A stretch of DNA of 24,784 bases from Candidatus Saccharibacteria bacterium UBA1103. Lineage in GTDB: Bacteria; Patescibacteriota; Saccharimonadia; Saccharimonadales; Saccharimonadaceae. The position numbers and the translations under genes are program-made. Position 1 is the stretch's first letter. Every line of letters begins with the position of its first letter. The DNA lies in assembly GCA_905373275.1 (NCBI GenBank), contig CAJPSI010000005.1, positions 1 to 24,784 of the forward strand, in the 5' to 3' direction. Under the pieces are notes generated by a model. It had not been told where the DNA came from. It searched no databases and worked only from the letters and a program-made list of their open reading frames with translations. Shown here one piece after another: positions 1-6,969 of the stretch.

Positions 1-319
1 GCTCGACAAACCTTGACATAGTGAAGCCGATCAGTCCGACGGGCAGACAGGTGATGGCGATATTGCGGAGCAGACGATAGTCGTGCTCGACGAATACTTG
101 TCGAGCCAGTTCTTTTAACTGATGCCGGAAATAAATGATCAGAGCCAAGGTCGTACCGAAATCAAGCGCCTGGATAAATAGATGACCTCCGTGATGTAGC
201 CTCAGCAGGTGGCCGGCTATGATCAGGTGTCCTGAGGAGGAAACGGGAATGAACTCTGTCGCTCCCTGGATGATCCCCATGATGATGGGCGGCAGTATTA
301 GCAGATGTATCAAGTGCAT
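1..319 (-). CDS. uppP: Undecaprenyl-diphosphatase UppP/BacA, N-terminal part (cut by window edge)
   Basis: Integral membrane phosphatase that converts undecaprenyl diphosphate to the monophosphate, recycling the lipid carrier for peptidoglycan and other wall polymers. Translating from the ATG at 319 gives 106 residues before the window ends. The family signature QGATEFIPVSSSGH lies at residues 18-31, with Gln18 and Glu22 of the catalytic (E/Q)xxxE motif and the Ser-rich loop just after it. This is followed by a hydrophobic segment and a basic cytoplasmic loop. The second signature (PGxSRS type) would lie beyond the edge. The start follows the stop codon of the DUF308 gene by one base, so the two are almost certainly one transcript and translationally coupled. 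The function is firmly supported; the C-terminal two thirds cannot be seen. Confidence 0.93.
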   Translation of the reverse strand, partial: MHLIHLLILPPIIMGIIQGATEFIPVSSSGHLIIAGHLLRLHHGGHLFIQALDFGTTLALIIYFRHQLKELARQVFVEHDYRLLRNIAITCLPVGLIGFTMSRFVE

Positions 320-320
320 G

Positions 321-1001
321 CTAGTCTTTCTGTGCTTGCTCGGCTGATTTAGCCTTAGTCCGGACTACCTCTGCCTCGGCGATATCATCGGGGCTATGCT
401 TGGTCTTGGTGGATTGATTGACTGCTCGTTCCGCCTTATGGATAGCCTGGCGGAGCGTTTTGGTCTTGCGGTAGGTTCGGATGGCGTAATACTCCGCTAC
501 TAGACCATAGGCAAAGATGTAAATACCGACAATCCACATCATCCCCGTGGTGGCTAGCCGGGGCTGGAATAGCACTAAGAAGCCGAGGATGACACCGATG
601 ATACCGATGGTGGTAATGAGCGGCTTGGACTCATTGTCCTCGGAGTAGGAAGTGGCAATTAAGCCCAGTAATGACTGGATGAAGATATAGATTGCTAGGA
701 TGGCTGCGATGAAAGCCTGGGCGACGATCGGATTAGCCAGCACCATGGTGCCAATGCTGATGCCGCATACGGCAAAGATCATCGACGTCCACCATAGATT
801 GTCTTTCTTAACACTGAGCAGGGACTTACCCAGTATGATAGCCGATATCAGCAAGACTAAGACACCGAAGAGATAAATAAAGACCGACAAGACGAGCTGA
901 GGTCTAATCATCGCTACCAGCCCGACTACTATGCTGACCAGGCCGCTGGTGGCTACTAACAGCCACAGACTCTTAGCGATTTTTCGTAACTTAGCTAGCA
1001 T
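321..1001 (-). CDS. HdeD-like (DUF308) six-helix membrane protein
   Basis: A 226-residue polytopic membrane protein. About six hydrophobic segments can be seen (roughly residues 13-35, 38-58, 70-90, 92-114, 127-147 and 150-170), arranged as paired hairpins as in the HdeD/DUF308 family. A charged tail of about 55 residues rich in Lys, Ala and Glu follows. HdeD in enterobacteria is linked to acid resistance, but most family members, including CPR ones, have no known role. The ATG at 1001 is preceded by a weak purine stretch (GAAAAGAG). It sits between the Y-family polymerase upstream (48-nt gap containing an inverted repeat) and uppP downstream (1-nt gap), so it is probably co-transcribed with uppP. 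The family call is fairly sure; the role is unknown. Confidence 0.75.
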   Translation of the reverse strand: MLAKLRKIAKSLWLLVATSGLVSIVVGLVAMIRPQLVLSVFIYLFGVLVLLISAIILGKSLLSVKKDNLWWTSMIFAVCGISIGTMVLANPIVAQAFIAAILAIYIFIQSLLGLIATSYSEDNESKPLITTIGIIGVILGFLVLFQPRLATTGMMWIVGIYIFAYGLVAEYYAIRTYRKTKTLRQAIHKAERAVNQSTKTKHSPDDIAEAEVVRTKAKSAEQAQKD

Positions 1002-1009
1002 CTCTTTTC

Positions 1010-1034
1010 TACCATTTCCTTATACAAAATGGTA
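1010..1034. repeat. Inverted repeat TACCATTT-N9-AAATGGTA in front of the DUF308 gene
   Basis: A perfect 8-bp inverted repeat (1010-1017 and 1027-1034) with a 9-bp spacer, in the 48-nt gap between the Y-polymerase stop and the DUF308 start. On the minus strand the spacer contains GTATAAGG, which resembles a -10 box, so the palindrome could be an operator over a DUF308-uppP promoter. No T-tract follows on either strand, so it is not a convincing terminator. Confidence 0.4.
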
Positions 1035-1049
1035 AAGCCTATAGATTAT

Positions 1050-2294
1050 TTAGTCAATAAGCAGATCAAAGTATTTCGTGCTACCGAAAGGTACTTTCCG
1101 GCGGACGTGCTTGACGCCGAGGCTGGAGTGAGCTGAGTGAATCGTAGCTAGTCCGTAGGTCTGATTGATCCGGTCGATCGCCTTGACTAGACTGGCGGAG
1201 CGAGTGGTCTGACTGAGCAGGCTGAGCTGGTCTTGATTGATCGACTGAAAATTATAAACATATATCCCCAGCCGGCAAATGCGACCGGCGGGGCGAGCTT
1301 GGAACAGCGGTTCGGCTAGCTGCCAGATGGCTTGGTCGGAGTCAAAAGGGCCGGGCGATAGAACTTTGCGCTGATAATGCCCGCCTGCTTGCAGACGCAA
1401 CTGGACGCAAACGCCACGAGCTTTGATCCGGCGGTAGCGGAGCTTTAGTCCGACATTTTCGGCTAGACAGTGCAGGCAGGAGCTCAGGTAATCTTCGTCG
1501 TCGCTACCATGGTCAACTACCCACTGCCGCCCGATCATACTTAGTCCGGTCGGCTGATCGTCAACTTCATATCCCCTCAGTCGCTGATACCAGTAAGTGC
1601 CGGTGATACCATGAAAAACCTGCCGGCGCAGAGTCGTCTCGCTTGCTTCCAGGAATTGCACCGGTGTATTGATGCCGGCTTGGCGTAAGCGACGCCCTAA
1701 GTGCTCGGCGATACCGGTCAAGTCTTCCAGCTGGAGCCGGCTATATACTTGGACCAGATTGTCGGCGGTGATCATATCCAGTCCGTCGGGCTTATGTAGA
1801 CCGGCGGCCAGCTTGGCTAGGAAGCGATTACTGCCTAGTCCAACATTGATAGTCAAGTACTCACCGATTTCTCGCTTGACCCGGTCTTTTAGTTCTTGCC
1901 CGAGCCGGATCAGTTTGGCCGGCGTATCGTAGCTGGTCGATCTCAGGTCGATATACCCCTCGTCGATCGACTTCATGTCGCAGTCGGGCGAATAGCTGTG
2001 CATGATCTGGAATAGGCGTCGGTAAACGGCGCTGTATTTAGCGGGGTGAGACTCGACCAGAATTAATCCGGGGCATCGGCGCAGAGCCTCAATGCGTCTC
2101 ATGCCGGTATGGACGCCCCGTGCTTTAGCCTCGTAGCTGGCAGTAATAATGCAACAATTAGGGCTAGTCCGATTGGTGATCCCGACCGGTCGGTGGCGCA
2201 GACCGGGATAAGCTTGTTGCTCGGTGGTGGCAAAGGCGCTATTGAGATCCAGCCACATGATCTGCGGTAGGGCGGGGTTGATCTGAGGGCTCAT
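1050..2294 (-). CDS. Y-family (DinB/UmuC-type) translesion DNA polymerase
   Basis: Low-fidelity polymerase predicted to copy past damaged bases. The 414 residues cover a full Y-family catalytic core plus little-finger region. Visible motifs are the first metal-binding segment WLDLNSAFAT (Asp16; Phe21 at the steric-gate position; Asn18 where DinB has Asp, as in UmuC), the fingers motif with ASYEAKARGV (52-61), and the palm motif SIDEGYIDL with Asp111-Glu112. A helix-hairpin-helix-like stretch LTGIAEHLGRRLRQAGI follows in the thumb. No long extra C-terminal domain is seen. The ATG at 2294 overlaps the stop of the 90-aa gene as ATGA, so the two are translationally coupled. No clear LexA-type palindrome was seen upstream. 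Pol IV, Pol V-like and ImuB-like subtypes cannot be separated with certainty; retention of all three acidic residues argues against an inactive ImuB. Confidence 0.9.
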   Translation of the reverse strand: MSPQINPALPQIMWLDLNSAFATTEQQAYPGLRHRPVGITNRTSPNCCIITASYEAKARGVHTGMRRIEALRRCPGLILVESHPAKYSAVYRRLFQIMHSYSPDCDMKSIDEGYIDLRSTSYDTPAKLIRLGQELKDRVKREIGEYLTINVGLGSNRFLAKLAAGLHKPDGLDMITADNLVQVYSRLQLEDLTGIAEHLGRRLRQAGINTPVQFLEASETTLRRQVFHGITGTYWYQRLRGYEVDDQPTGLSMIGRQWVVDHGSDDEDYLSSCLHCLAENVGLKLRYRRIKARGVCVQLRLQAGGHYQRKVLSPGPFDSDQAIWQLAEPLFQARPAGRICRLGIYVYNFQSINQDQLSLLSQTTRSASLVKAIDRINQTYGLATIHSAHSSLGVKHVRRKVPFGSTKYFDLLID

Positions 2295-2563
2295 AGGCTC
2301 GCTCCATCGATCAATGACAGTAGAGTCCAGCGTAGGGTCGTCGTATCAAACTCCAGGGAGTAGTCATTAGTGCCGTCGCTGACGTCAAAGATGTAGCATA
2401 GTCTGGTGCCGTGTCGGACGGGGTAGCATAAGCCCAGCTTAGTCAGGCTGATATCGACGCCATGATGACGCATCTTGACGGGCATAGCTCTATTAGTGTG
2501 AGCTGAGTGGCCAAAAGAAACGACGACATCGACCGGCTGATTGATTGATATGATTGGATTCAT
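2291..2563 (-). CDS. Small beta-rich protein coupled to the Y-family polymerase
   Basis: A 90-residue protein with no signal peptide or membrane segment and alternating hydrophobic strands (VDVVVSFGHS, RLCYIFDVSD, YSLEFDTTTLRWTLLSLID). The start was set at the ATG at 2563, which has a good Shine-Dalgarno (TTAGGAGTTTT). A longer reading to 2695 would run through a promoter and is rejected. Its stop overlaps the polymerase start by ATGA. The layout, a short beta protein ending in a Trp-x-Leu strand next to a DinB-like gene, resembles small proteins (DUF6504-like) beside Y-family polymerases in actinobacteria. That resemblance is an inference from pattern only. It may be a polymerase accessory or regulatory subunit; no function is established here. 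Confidence 0.72.
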   Translation of the reverse strand: MNPIISINQPVDVVVSFGHSAHTNRAMPVKMRHHGVDISLTKLGLCYPVRHGTRLCYIFDVSDGTNDYSLEFDTTTLRWTLLSLIDGASL

Positions 2564-2693
2564 AAAACTCCTAAGAAAACTAAGACGGTTAGCTCGGGGT
2601 ATCCAAAGGCCTAGAGCATCCGTCATCAGCTCGTACCATCTCAGGATAATTTTATGAAACCGCACAGTGACCGAGGTATGATTGGTTATAATC

Positions 2694-2702
2694 ATTATAG
2701 CA
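2694..2702 (-). promoter_or_regulatory. Extended -10 promoter for the 90-aa/Y-polymerase operon
   Basis: Minus-strand TGCTATAAT (2702 down to 2694) is a perfect extended -10. Transcription would begin near 2687, giving a leader of about 124 nt before the ATG at 2563. It lies back to back with the plus-strand promoter of the DUF2974 gene. Confidence 0.5.
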
Positions 2703-2704
2703 CT

Positions 2705-2713
2705 TGTTATAAT
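2705..2713 (+). promoter_or_regulatory. Extended -10 of a leaderless promoter (DUF2974 hydrolase)
   Basis: TGTTATAAT ends 6 nt before the ATG at 2720, so the predicted transcription start is at or next to the start codon. There is no Shine-Dalgarno between them. A second TATAAT (2687-2692) lies 21 nt upstream. Confidence 0.65.
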
Positions 2714-2719
2714 CTGGGT

Positions 2720-3868
2720 ATGAAGCGACGACGGGCGACCCGGAGTGTCATACAGTATGTCGAGCGGTACGGCAGCTATAACTTCTGGCGATTACCATTT
2801 AACGAAGTGGATAGTCTGATCTTGTCGACTCTCTGCTATGCTGATCTGACGGTCTCACCTTTTGGCAAGATCAGCAACTTTAATTGCACCCTGTCTGAGC
2901 TTGACCGGCTGGTCGAGGCTGAACGACTGGGCAGACTGATGTGGAACCGAGCCCGAGGGGCGGAGCTGCTGAGAGTCTGTGCCGGGAGCAGTCGCTTCGG
3001 CGAGGTCTTATTGCATCACTATCGCCATCAGGTTGACAGCACGCTGGAGGAGCAGTTCGGGGCGGTTACCTTCTCGATCAATACCGATCGGGGTTATCTC
3101 GACTACCTAGCTTTTCAGGGGACTGACGATAGTTTGGCGGGCTGGAAAGAAGATCTAAATATGATCTTTCAGCGCCATTTACCAGCCCAACGAGAGGCAC
3201 TCCACTACTTGCAGATGATAGCCGGATTATCACAGAATTGGTTAATGCTAGGCGGTCACAGCAAGGGAGGTAACTTGGCTGTCTATGCCGGATTGATGGC
3301 TGACCGGGCCACTAGAGATCGTATCGTAGCGGTCTACAATCATGATGGACCGGGCTTCTTGGCGGAGACATTTAGCTCGGCGCAGTGGCGCAATCTAAAA
3401 GGTCGAATCCATAGTACTGTGCCCGAGAGAGCGTTGGTCGGGTTACTGCTGGATGAGCAGGCAGGCGATGGCCGGGTGGTACAGAGCGATACTCGACTGA
3501 TCAATCAGCACGACTCATTGTCGTGGCGGGTTGACGGAACTAGGCTGGCAACGGTCGGTCACGTCAGTCGATCGTCTCGGTATGTCAATCGAACCATTCG
3601 GCGTTGGCTTGGTGGATTAACTCTGGAGCAAAGGAAGTATTTTGCCGATGCGCTATATCGGATGCTCATCCAGGCGAACTGCCGCACCACTGATGATCTG
3701 CGTCGGTATTTAGCTAAGCATTGGCACCGGGTACTCCACGATGTCCGAACGAGTGATCCGGAGACGAGAAGGGTAGTCGTCAGAACGTTTAAGCTACTGG
3801 CCGGCTCCTCGGGACGAGAGTTATTTGTATCGATGGTCCGCTGGTTTCGTCGATTGCTAGGTAAGTAA
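2720..3868 (+). CDS. DUF2974 (Mbeg1-like) alpha/beta-hydrolase
   Basis: A 382-residue protein with a serine-hydrolase nucleophile elbow GGHSKGG (residues 178-184, Ser181). It is preceded by the strand motif AFQGTDDS (131-138) and followed by a helix (NLAVYAGLMA) and a strand with NHDGPGF. This combination (FxGTDD, then GHSKGGNLA, then NxDGPGF) is typical of DUF2974/Mbeg1-like proteins, a lipase-like group. The candidate third member of the triad is the His in the segment GHVSRSSRY near residue 280. No signal peptide or membrane helix is seen, so it is probably cytoplasmic; the substrate is unknown. The start at 2720 was chosen because a perfect extended -10 ends 6 nt upstream and the first 22 codons of the longer frame would overlap that promoter. 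It is divergent from the Y-polymerase operon. Confidence 0.82.
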   Translation: MKRRRATRSVIQYVERYGSYNFWRLPFNEVDSLILSTLCYADLTVSPFGKISNFNCTLSELDRLVEAERLGRLMWNRARGAELLRVCAGSSRFGEVLLHHYRHQVDSTLEEQFGAVTFSINTDRGYLDYLAFQGTDDSLAGWKEDLNMIFQRHLPAQREALHYLQMIAGLSQNWLMLGGHSKGGNLAVYAGLMADRATRDRIVAVYNHDGPGFLAETFSSAQWRNLKGRIHSTVPERALVGLLLDEQAGDGRVVQSDTRLINQHDSLSWRVDGTRLATVGHVSRSSRYVNRTIRRWLGGLTLEQRKYFADALYRMLIQANCRTTDDLRRYLAKHWHRVLHDVRTSDPETRRVVVRTFKLLAGSSGRELFVSMVRWFRRLLGK

Positions 3869-3890
3869 TGAGCGATTTAGCTAGCCAGTG

Positions 3891-3899
3891 TGTTACAAT
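3891..3899 (+). promoter_or_regulatory. Extended -10 promoter of the ART-HD gene
   Basis: TGTTACAAT, an extended -10, lies 28 nt before the ATG at 3928. The predicted start is near 3906, leaving a short leader that contains the Shine-Dalgarno AGGAG (3917-3921). This gene is therefore of the leadered type. Confidence 0.5.
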
Positions 3900-3927
3900 C
3901 ATACTGTTAGGTATTTAGGAGATAAAA

Positions 3928-5568
3928 ATGAGACATAATCAAGTAGCGTTATCTGCGGTGTCCCATGAGTCGGTAGACGAGCCTCAGCTTGTCTCTCGTC
4001 AAGAGCGTAGCCGTAGTATTGACGACCGGGGAAAATATCAGGCGATCAAATATCTGGAGGAGGTCGGGTTATTTACGCCGCTTAGCTCGCTTGAGTTGTA
4101 TCACGGTCGTAGCAATGCTAATGGAGATGACTGGAAGGTCTCGCCGGGTTTTCGTAATGATGGTGACACCACCAGCCATGATAATGTTAATAAAGTCTCA
4201 GCTCTGGCGACAGATACCGCAGAGAATGCTCGGAGCTTTGCTGACGAGCGGAGTCGTCTGGAGGGCGGTCAGCCCGAAGTTCATCGGATCGTCTCGGAAG
4301 ACGCCGATGCCACCATTATTGACGGTAGTTTCAGTCAGGACGGCCGTTCTGCCGAAGAAAAAGAGCAGATTAAGCAGGCTCTCACTAAGCTAAGAGTCCC
4401 CTTTATGGTCGGCGCTCCACTTGACTTTGATCATCGAGATATCTTGACTCGTTTTCACCCACAAGACTTCTTGGGTGCCGGCGGTCGTCTGCCTAAACTG
4501 TCTGACCTACCGGAAATTACCGAGAGGCTGGGGATTGACTATATGACAGTGCGGCACATTACCGGGGCGATGTTTACTCAGAAATTGATGACTGTTGACC
4601 CGGTGCAAATTGTCAATGACTACCTAAAGAAGCAAGATGCCTACCGGGATACTTATCCGATCAATCAGACCTATGTGGCGAGCTGGTTGAGGAATGCTCA
4701 TGTCGTCGGAGTGAGGGAGAGGGTTCGGTCGGCGACCATACTGAAGGATATTGAGCCGGTCTTTCTGTTTGATCTCGCTAAAGTCGACACTGAGACAGAG
4801 GTATCTCACAGGCGTCAAGCTACCGCACGAGAGTTTGGCGATATTGCTATTCGGCTGGCTGACGGTCTGGAGACTGAGGCGACGACCGGGGGCTCGTTTG
4901 TCGACTACTTATCTAATAACCTCTACGCCACCCCCGAGCAGCTGGTGGATAAAGCTATGGAAGTCCCGGGCTACCGGAGGATATACGAGGCTGACGCCGG
5001 TAACTGGGAGAAATTTACTCTGGAAGAGCATACCGAGACGGTACTGCGTAACTTTGACAATAATTACGCCGATAAGTTGCCGGCGGATCTATTGCCGATT
5101 ATTCGACTTGCCTTGCTGACGCACGACCTGGGTAAGCCTGAGTCAGCCAGGAGAGGTGATAAACGCAATCAACACATCTATAACGTTCGTGAGGCGGATC
5201 AGTTTATGCGGAAGGTCGATATCAAAGAAAATATGCGCCGGCTGATCACCGGCATTATCGGCGAAGGACAACACTTGACCACTCGTGGTTTTATCAAGGG
5301 CGATCTGGATGCTCGGACTGAGTTGCTATCGTTCTGCCGTAACCTACTGACCAACTCAGGCGTGGATAACGTCACCGAGAACGACGCTAAGGCGCTGGCC
5401 GATGTCTGTTTGATCATCCAGACTTGCGACTCGGCGGCCTACACTGATATGGCGATCACGACCAGCAAGAAGCACGGTGCTTATCGCAACTGGCCAACCT
5501 TTAATGACTCCTTCTATCCACCGGTCAGCATTACCAAGCAAGATGCCCAGCTGAAGTATGAGGAGTAG
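3928..5568 (+). CDS. ADP-ribosyltransferase-like/HD-domain protein
   Basis: A 546-residue soluble protein with two recognisable parts. The C-terminal half carries an HD metal-dependent phosphohydrolase pattern: His368 (EEHTE), His399-Asp400 (LLTHDLGKPES), His416 (NQHIYN) and Asp501 (TCDSAAYTD). The closest resemblance in style is the HD domain of CCA-adding enzymes and related phosphohydrolases. The N-terminal part reads LYHGRS (57-62), then ALATDTAENARSFA (92-105), then VHRIV and ATIIDGSF (128-135). This is the spacing and flavour of ADP-ribosyltransferase-fold proteins (YHGT, then x-T-D-x3-A-x2-FA, then a strand ending in D/E). The ART assignment is an inference from pattern; the HD assignment is more secure. 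The region between, about 190-360, is helical and unassigned. The start has Shine-Dalgarno AGGAG six bases upstream. Neighbours give no pathway clue. Confidence 0.72.
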   Translation: MRHNQVALSAVSHESVDEPQLVSRQERSRSIDDRGKYQAIKYLEEVGLFTPLSSLELYHGRSNANGDDWKVSPGFRNDGDTTSHDNVNKVSALATDTAENARSFADERSRLEGGQPEVHRIVSEDADATIIDGSFSQDGRSAEEKEQIKQALTKLRVPFMVGAPLDFDHRDILTRFHPQDFLGAGGRLPKLSDLPEITERLGIDYMTVRHITGAMFTQKLMTVDPVQIVNDYLKKQDAYRDTYPINQTYVASWLRNAHVVGVRERVRSATILKDIEPVFLFDLAKVDTETEVSHRRQATAREFGDIAIRLADGLETEATTGGSFVDYLSNNLYATPEQLVDKAMEVPGYRRIYEADAGNWEKFTLEEHTETVLRNFDNNYADKLPADLLPIIRLALLTHDLGKPESARRGDKRNQHIYNVREADQFMRKVDIKENMRRLITGIIGEGQHLTTRGFIKGDLDARTELLSFCRNLLTNSGVDNVTENDAKALADVCLIIQTCDSAAYTDMAITTSKKHGAYRNWPTFNDSFYPPVSITKQDAQLKYEE

Positions 5569-5603
5569 GGGGTGATGACCGGATATCATTACGGTTTTAA
5601 TGT

Positions 5604-5628
5604 AAAAAAGGATAGGCTCTGCCTATCC
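5604..5628 (-). terminator. Rho-independent terminator of tRNA-Gln
   Basis: A perfect 8-bp stem (GGATAGGC, loop AGA on the minus strand, GCCTATCC) is followed on the minus strand by six T residues. It lies 20 nt past the tRNA 3' end. On the plus strand there is no T-tract, so it serves the tRNA. Confidence 0.85.
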
Positions 5629-5648
5629 TAACTCCAAAGACTGGTGCT

Positions 5649-5722
5649 TGGCTGGGGATGAGGGATTCGAACCCCCGATCACGGGACCAGAACCCGTTGC
5701 CTTACCGCTTGGCCAATCCCCA
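5649..5722 (-). tRNA. tRNA-Gln, anticodon CUG
   Basis: A complete 74-nt cloverleaf including an encoded 3' CCA. The acceptor stem TGGGGAT pairs with ATCCCCA, the discriminator base is G, and the weak U1-A72 first pair is a usual feature of bacterial tRNA-Gln. The anticodon stem ACGGG/CCCGT encloses loop TTCTGGT, with anticodon CTG at 5690-5688 decoding CAG. The T arm has the TTCGAAT loop. It is a single-gene unit with its own promoter upstream and terminator downstream. Confidence 0.96.
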
Positions 5723-5733
5723 TCGCACTAGCT

Positions 5734-5761
5734 ATTATAATGGTCGTTTAGTTAGTGTCAA
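5734..5761 (-). promoter_or_regulatory. Sigma70-type promoter of tRNA-Gln
   Basis: On the minus strand, TTGACA (5761-5756), a 16-bp spacer and TATAAT (5739-5734). Both boxes match consensus. The predicted start lies just before the tRNA 5' end at 5722. Confidence 0.85.
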
Positions 5762-5842
5762 GGTGGGTCGCTTATGATGCAGCCGAATCATTCGTGGTGT
5801 CTTTGTTTATGTCGATCCTGAATTGCATGACAACGTTCTAGT

Positions 5843-6475
5843 TTATTGAGTTATCATTTTCCCGACGATTCCCTTGTAATACAAGCCAGCTTTTCTGGCA
5901 TCATCACCACTCAGGACATATCTTTCATCTTTCAACATGCCTGTATATTTAACGCTCATTACTACGCCACTAATAGTCGCTCTAAAATTAACTGCCACAA
6001 GTTCGTCATAGGGTAAACTAACGGCTTCTTTGCCTATAAACAGGATACGCTGATTAGTCATAATAATAGAGCCTTTGTCGATAGTCTTCAGTTTACTGAC
6101 GTCTTGTTGGCGGGTTGTGGAGATACTTTTACTACCAGCCGTTGCTGCTCCACCCAAAGCTCCGAATCGACCCAATCCAAATGGCTTCATCAATAATCCA
6201 CCGCTAACGGCTCGAGTCAAAACACCCTTCTTTTTGCTTTTCGTTACAGTTCGATTAACGGACTCTTTAACAAGCACTACCCGTTTGGCCTGAAATTCAG
6301 CAAAGGCTTTCTCGTTAGTTCTTAATCTGGCGCTCACTTGAATTGGTTCAATATTACCATCTGCGATTGCCTGCTTTCTATCCTGATAATTGTTTATGGA
6401 CTTCTGGATGTCTGTAAAGACTTTACTTTGCCCAGCGGCTGATGACATCTTTTTTAGTGGATCTAATAATCCCAT
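5843..6475 (-). CDS. Uncharacterised protein with a bacterial PH-like domain
   Basis: A 210-residue protein. The last third reads like a bacterial pleckstrin-homology-like domain: GSIIMTNQRILFIG (135-148), SLPYDELVAV (153-162), then a strand VVMSVKYT. This resembles the LTNKRLIF...I.Y.eI pattern of YokE/bPH-type domains. The middle contains a Gly/Ala/Leu-rich stretch (about 91-115, with KPFGLGRFGALGG) that could associate with membranes. The N-terminal part is charged and helical. It lies 3 nt downstream of a small ORF and forms a two-gene unit with it. The region is more A+T-rich than its surroundings and codon choice looks different, which suggests acquisition by transfer. The function is unknown; the bPH resemblance is a pattern-level judgement. 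Confidence 0.7.
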   Translation of the reverse strand: MGLLDPLKKMSSAAGQSKVFTDIQKSINNYQDRKQAIADGNIEPIQVSARLRTNEKAFAEFQAKRVVLVKESVNRTVTKSKKKGVLTRAVSGGLLMKPFGLGRFGALGGAATAGSKSISTTRQQDVSKLKTIDKGSIIMTNQRILFIGKEAVSLPYDELVAVNFRATISGVVMSVKYTGMLKDERYVLSGDDARKAGLYYKGIVGKMITQ

Positions 6476-6478
6476 GAT

Positions 6479-6706
6479 TTACCAACCTAATATACTTAAA
6501 TAATATTCAAGGCTTTGACCGTCAACTTGTTCGTTTTCATGGCCATTCCAGCCTTTCATCGTGTAGCTAACAAATAAATCTTCATTGCCTATTCGCATAT
6601 GGCACCTTTCTCCTCGTAGCTGTTGTGTATCGTAGACTCTTGAGTGCAAGTCGTACTTCTTATTATTAACATCATTGTAAGAATATAAACCTACGACATA
6701 ACACAA
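6479..6706 (-). CDS. Small uncharacterised protein upstream of the PH-like gene (start uncertain)
   Basis: An open frame of 75 codons from a TTG at 6706, which has AAGAGG just two bases away, too close for an ideal Shine-Dalgarno. An alternative ATG at 6598 gives only 39 residues but has a better upstream purine run (GAGGAGAAAGG, 7 nt spacing). The composition (Tyr, Asn, Asp, Gly, Trp rich, no Leu-rich shadow bias) looks protein-like through both parts. It ends 3 nt before the PH-like gene. No family was recognised, no signal peptide or membrane helix is seen, and no function is proposed. Confidence 0.45.
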   Translation of the reverse strand: MCYVVGLYSYNDVNNKKYDLHSRVYDTQQLRGERCHMRIGNEDLFVSYTMKGWNGHENEQVDGQSLEYYLSILGW

Positions 6707-6746
6707 CGCCTCTTTTTAGCTAATACTAACGAAGTGCCTCTAAACC

Positions 6747-6777
6747 TATTAGAGCACCCGCCATGGGTGTTCTAATA
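6747..6777. repeat. 13-bp inverted repeat (hairpin) with TATTAGAAC half-sites
   Basis: Left arm TATTAGAGCACCC (6747-6759), loop GCCAT, right arm GGGTGTTCTAATA (6765-6777). The arms pair at 12 of 13 positions, and the single mismatch would be a G-U pair in one RNA orientation. No T-tract follows. It is the first of three palindromic structures in the 279-nt gap between the islet genes and the GH13 gene. Confidence 0.6.
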
Positions 6778-6795
6778 CTCATTTTCTACAGAAAA

Positions 6796-6840
6796 GCTTT
6801 CACTTTGCTGGAGCGGATGCTCTTTCTAGGAAGTGAAAGC
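6796..6840. repeat. 10-bp inverted repeat GCTTTCACTT/AAGTGAAAGC with a nested hairpin
   Basis: Perfect arms at 6796-6805 and 6831-6840 are separated by 25 nt. The loop itself contains GAGC-GGAT-GCTC, a 4-bp hairpin with a tetraloop. The whole could form a two-tier stem-loop in RNA or a cruciform in DNA. Confidence 0.55.
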
Positions 6841-6883
6841 CACCTGTGTTACCACAAGCACTACTTTTCCGCAGCTTATGAAT

Positions 6884-6899
6884 ATTAGAACATTCTAAT
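6884..6899. repeat. Palindrome ATTAGAA-CA-TTCTAAT
   Basis: A perfect 7-bp inverted repeat with a 2-bp centre, typical of a dimeric repressor site. It shares the half-site TATTAGAAC with the hairpin arms at 6747-6777. It lies about 90 nt upstream of the GH13 gene start. Confidence 0.5.
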
Positions 6900-6969
6900 T
6901 ATAACACGTTAGGCTATATGTATGAGTGACCTGCGGGGCGCCAATGCCAATAGTTAATGTAATTGCTTG

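Noticed and set aside
2564..2695. 44-codon upstream extension of the 90-aa gene
   Set aside because: The longer start lies inside a TATAAT-rich divergent promoter and has no Shine-Dalgarno, while the ATG at 2563 has a good one.
3989..4393. Plus-strand open frame of 134 codons within the ART-HD gene
   Set aside because: Overlaps the larger gene in another frame, with no Shine-Dalgarno and an odd composition rich in Arg, Ser and Leu.
5649..5722. Second tRNA or phage attachment site at tRNA-Gln
   Set aside because: No further cloverleaf and no repeat of the tRNA 3' end or integrase gene was found nearby.
6747..6840. Intrinsic terminators, tRNA remnant or riboswitch in the 6707-6985 gap
   Set aside because: The hairpins lack T-tracts, no cloverleaf can be drawn, and no known riboswitch core was recognised. 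Reported only as repeats.
6908..6914. GTTAGGC resembling an integron core site
   Set aside because: A single 7-mer with no matching inverse core at attC distance and no integrase in the window.
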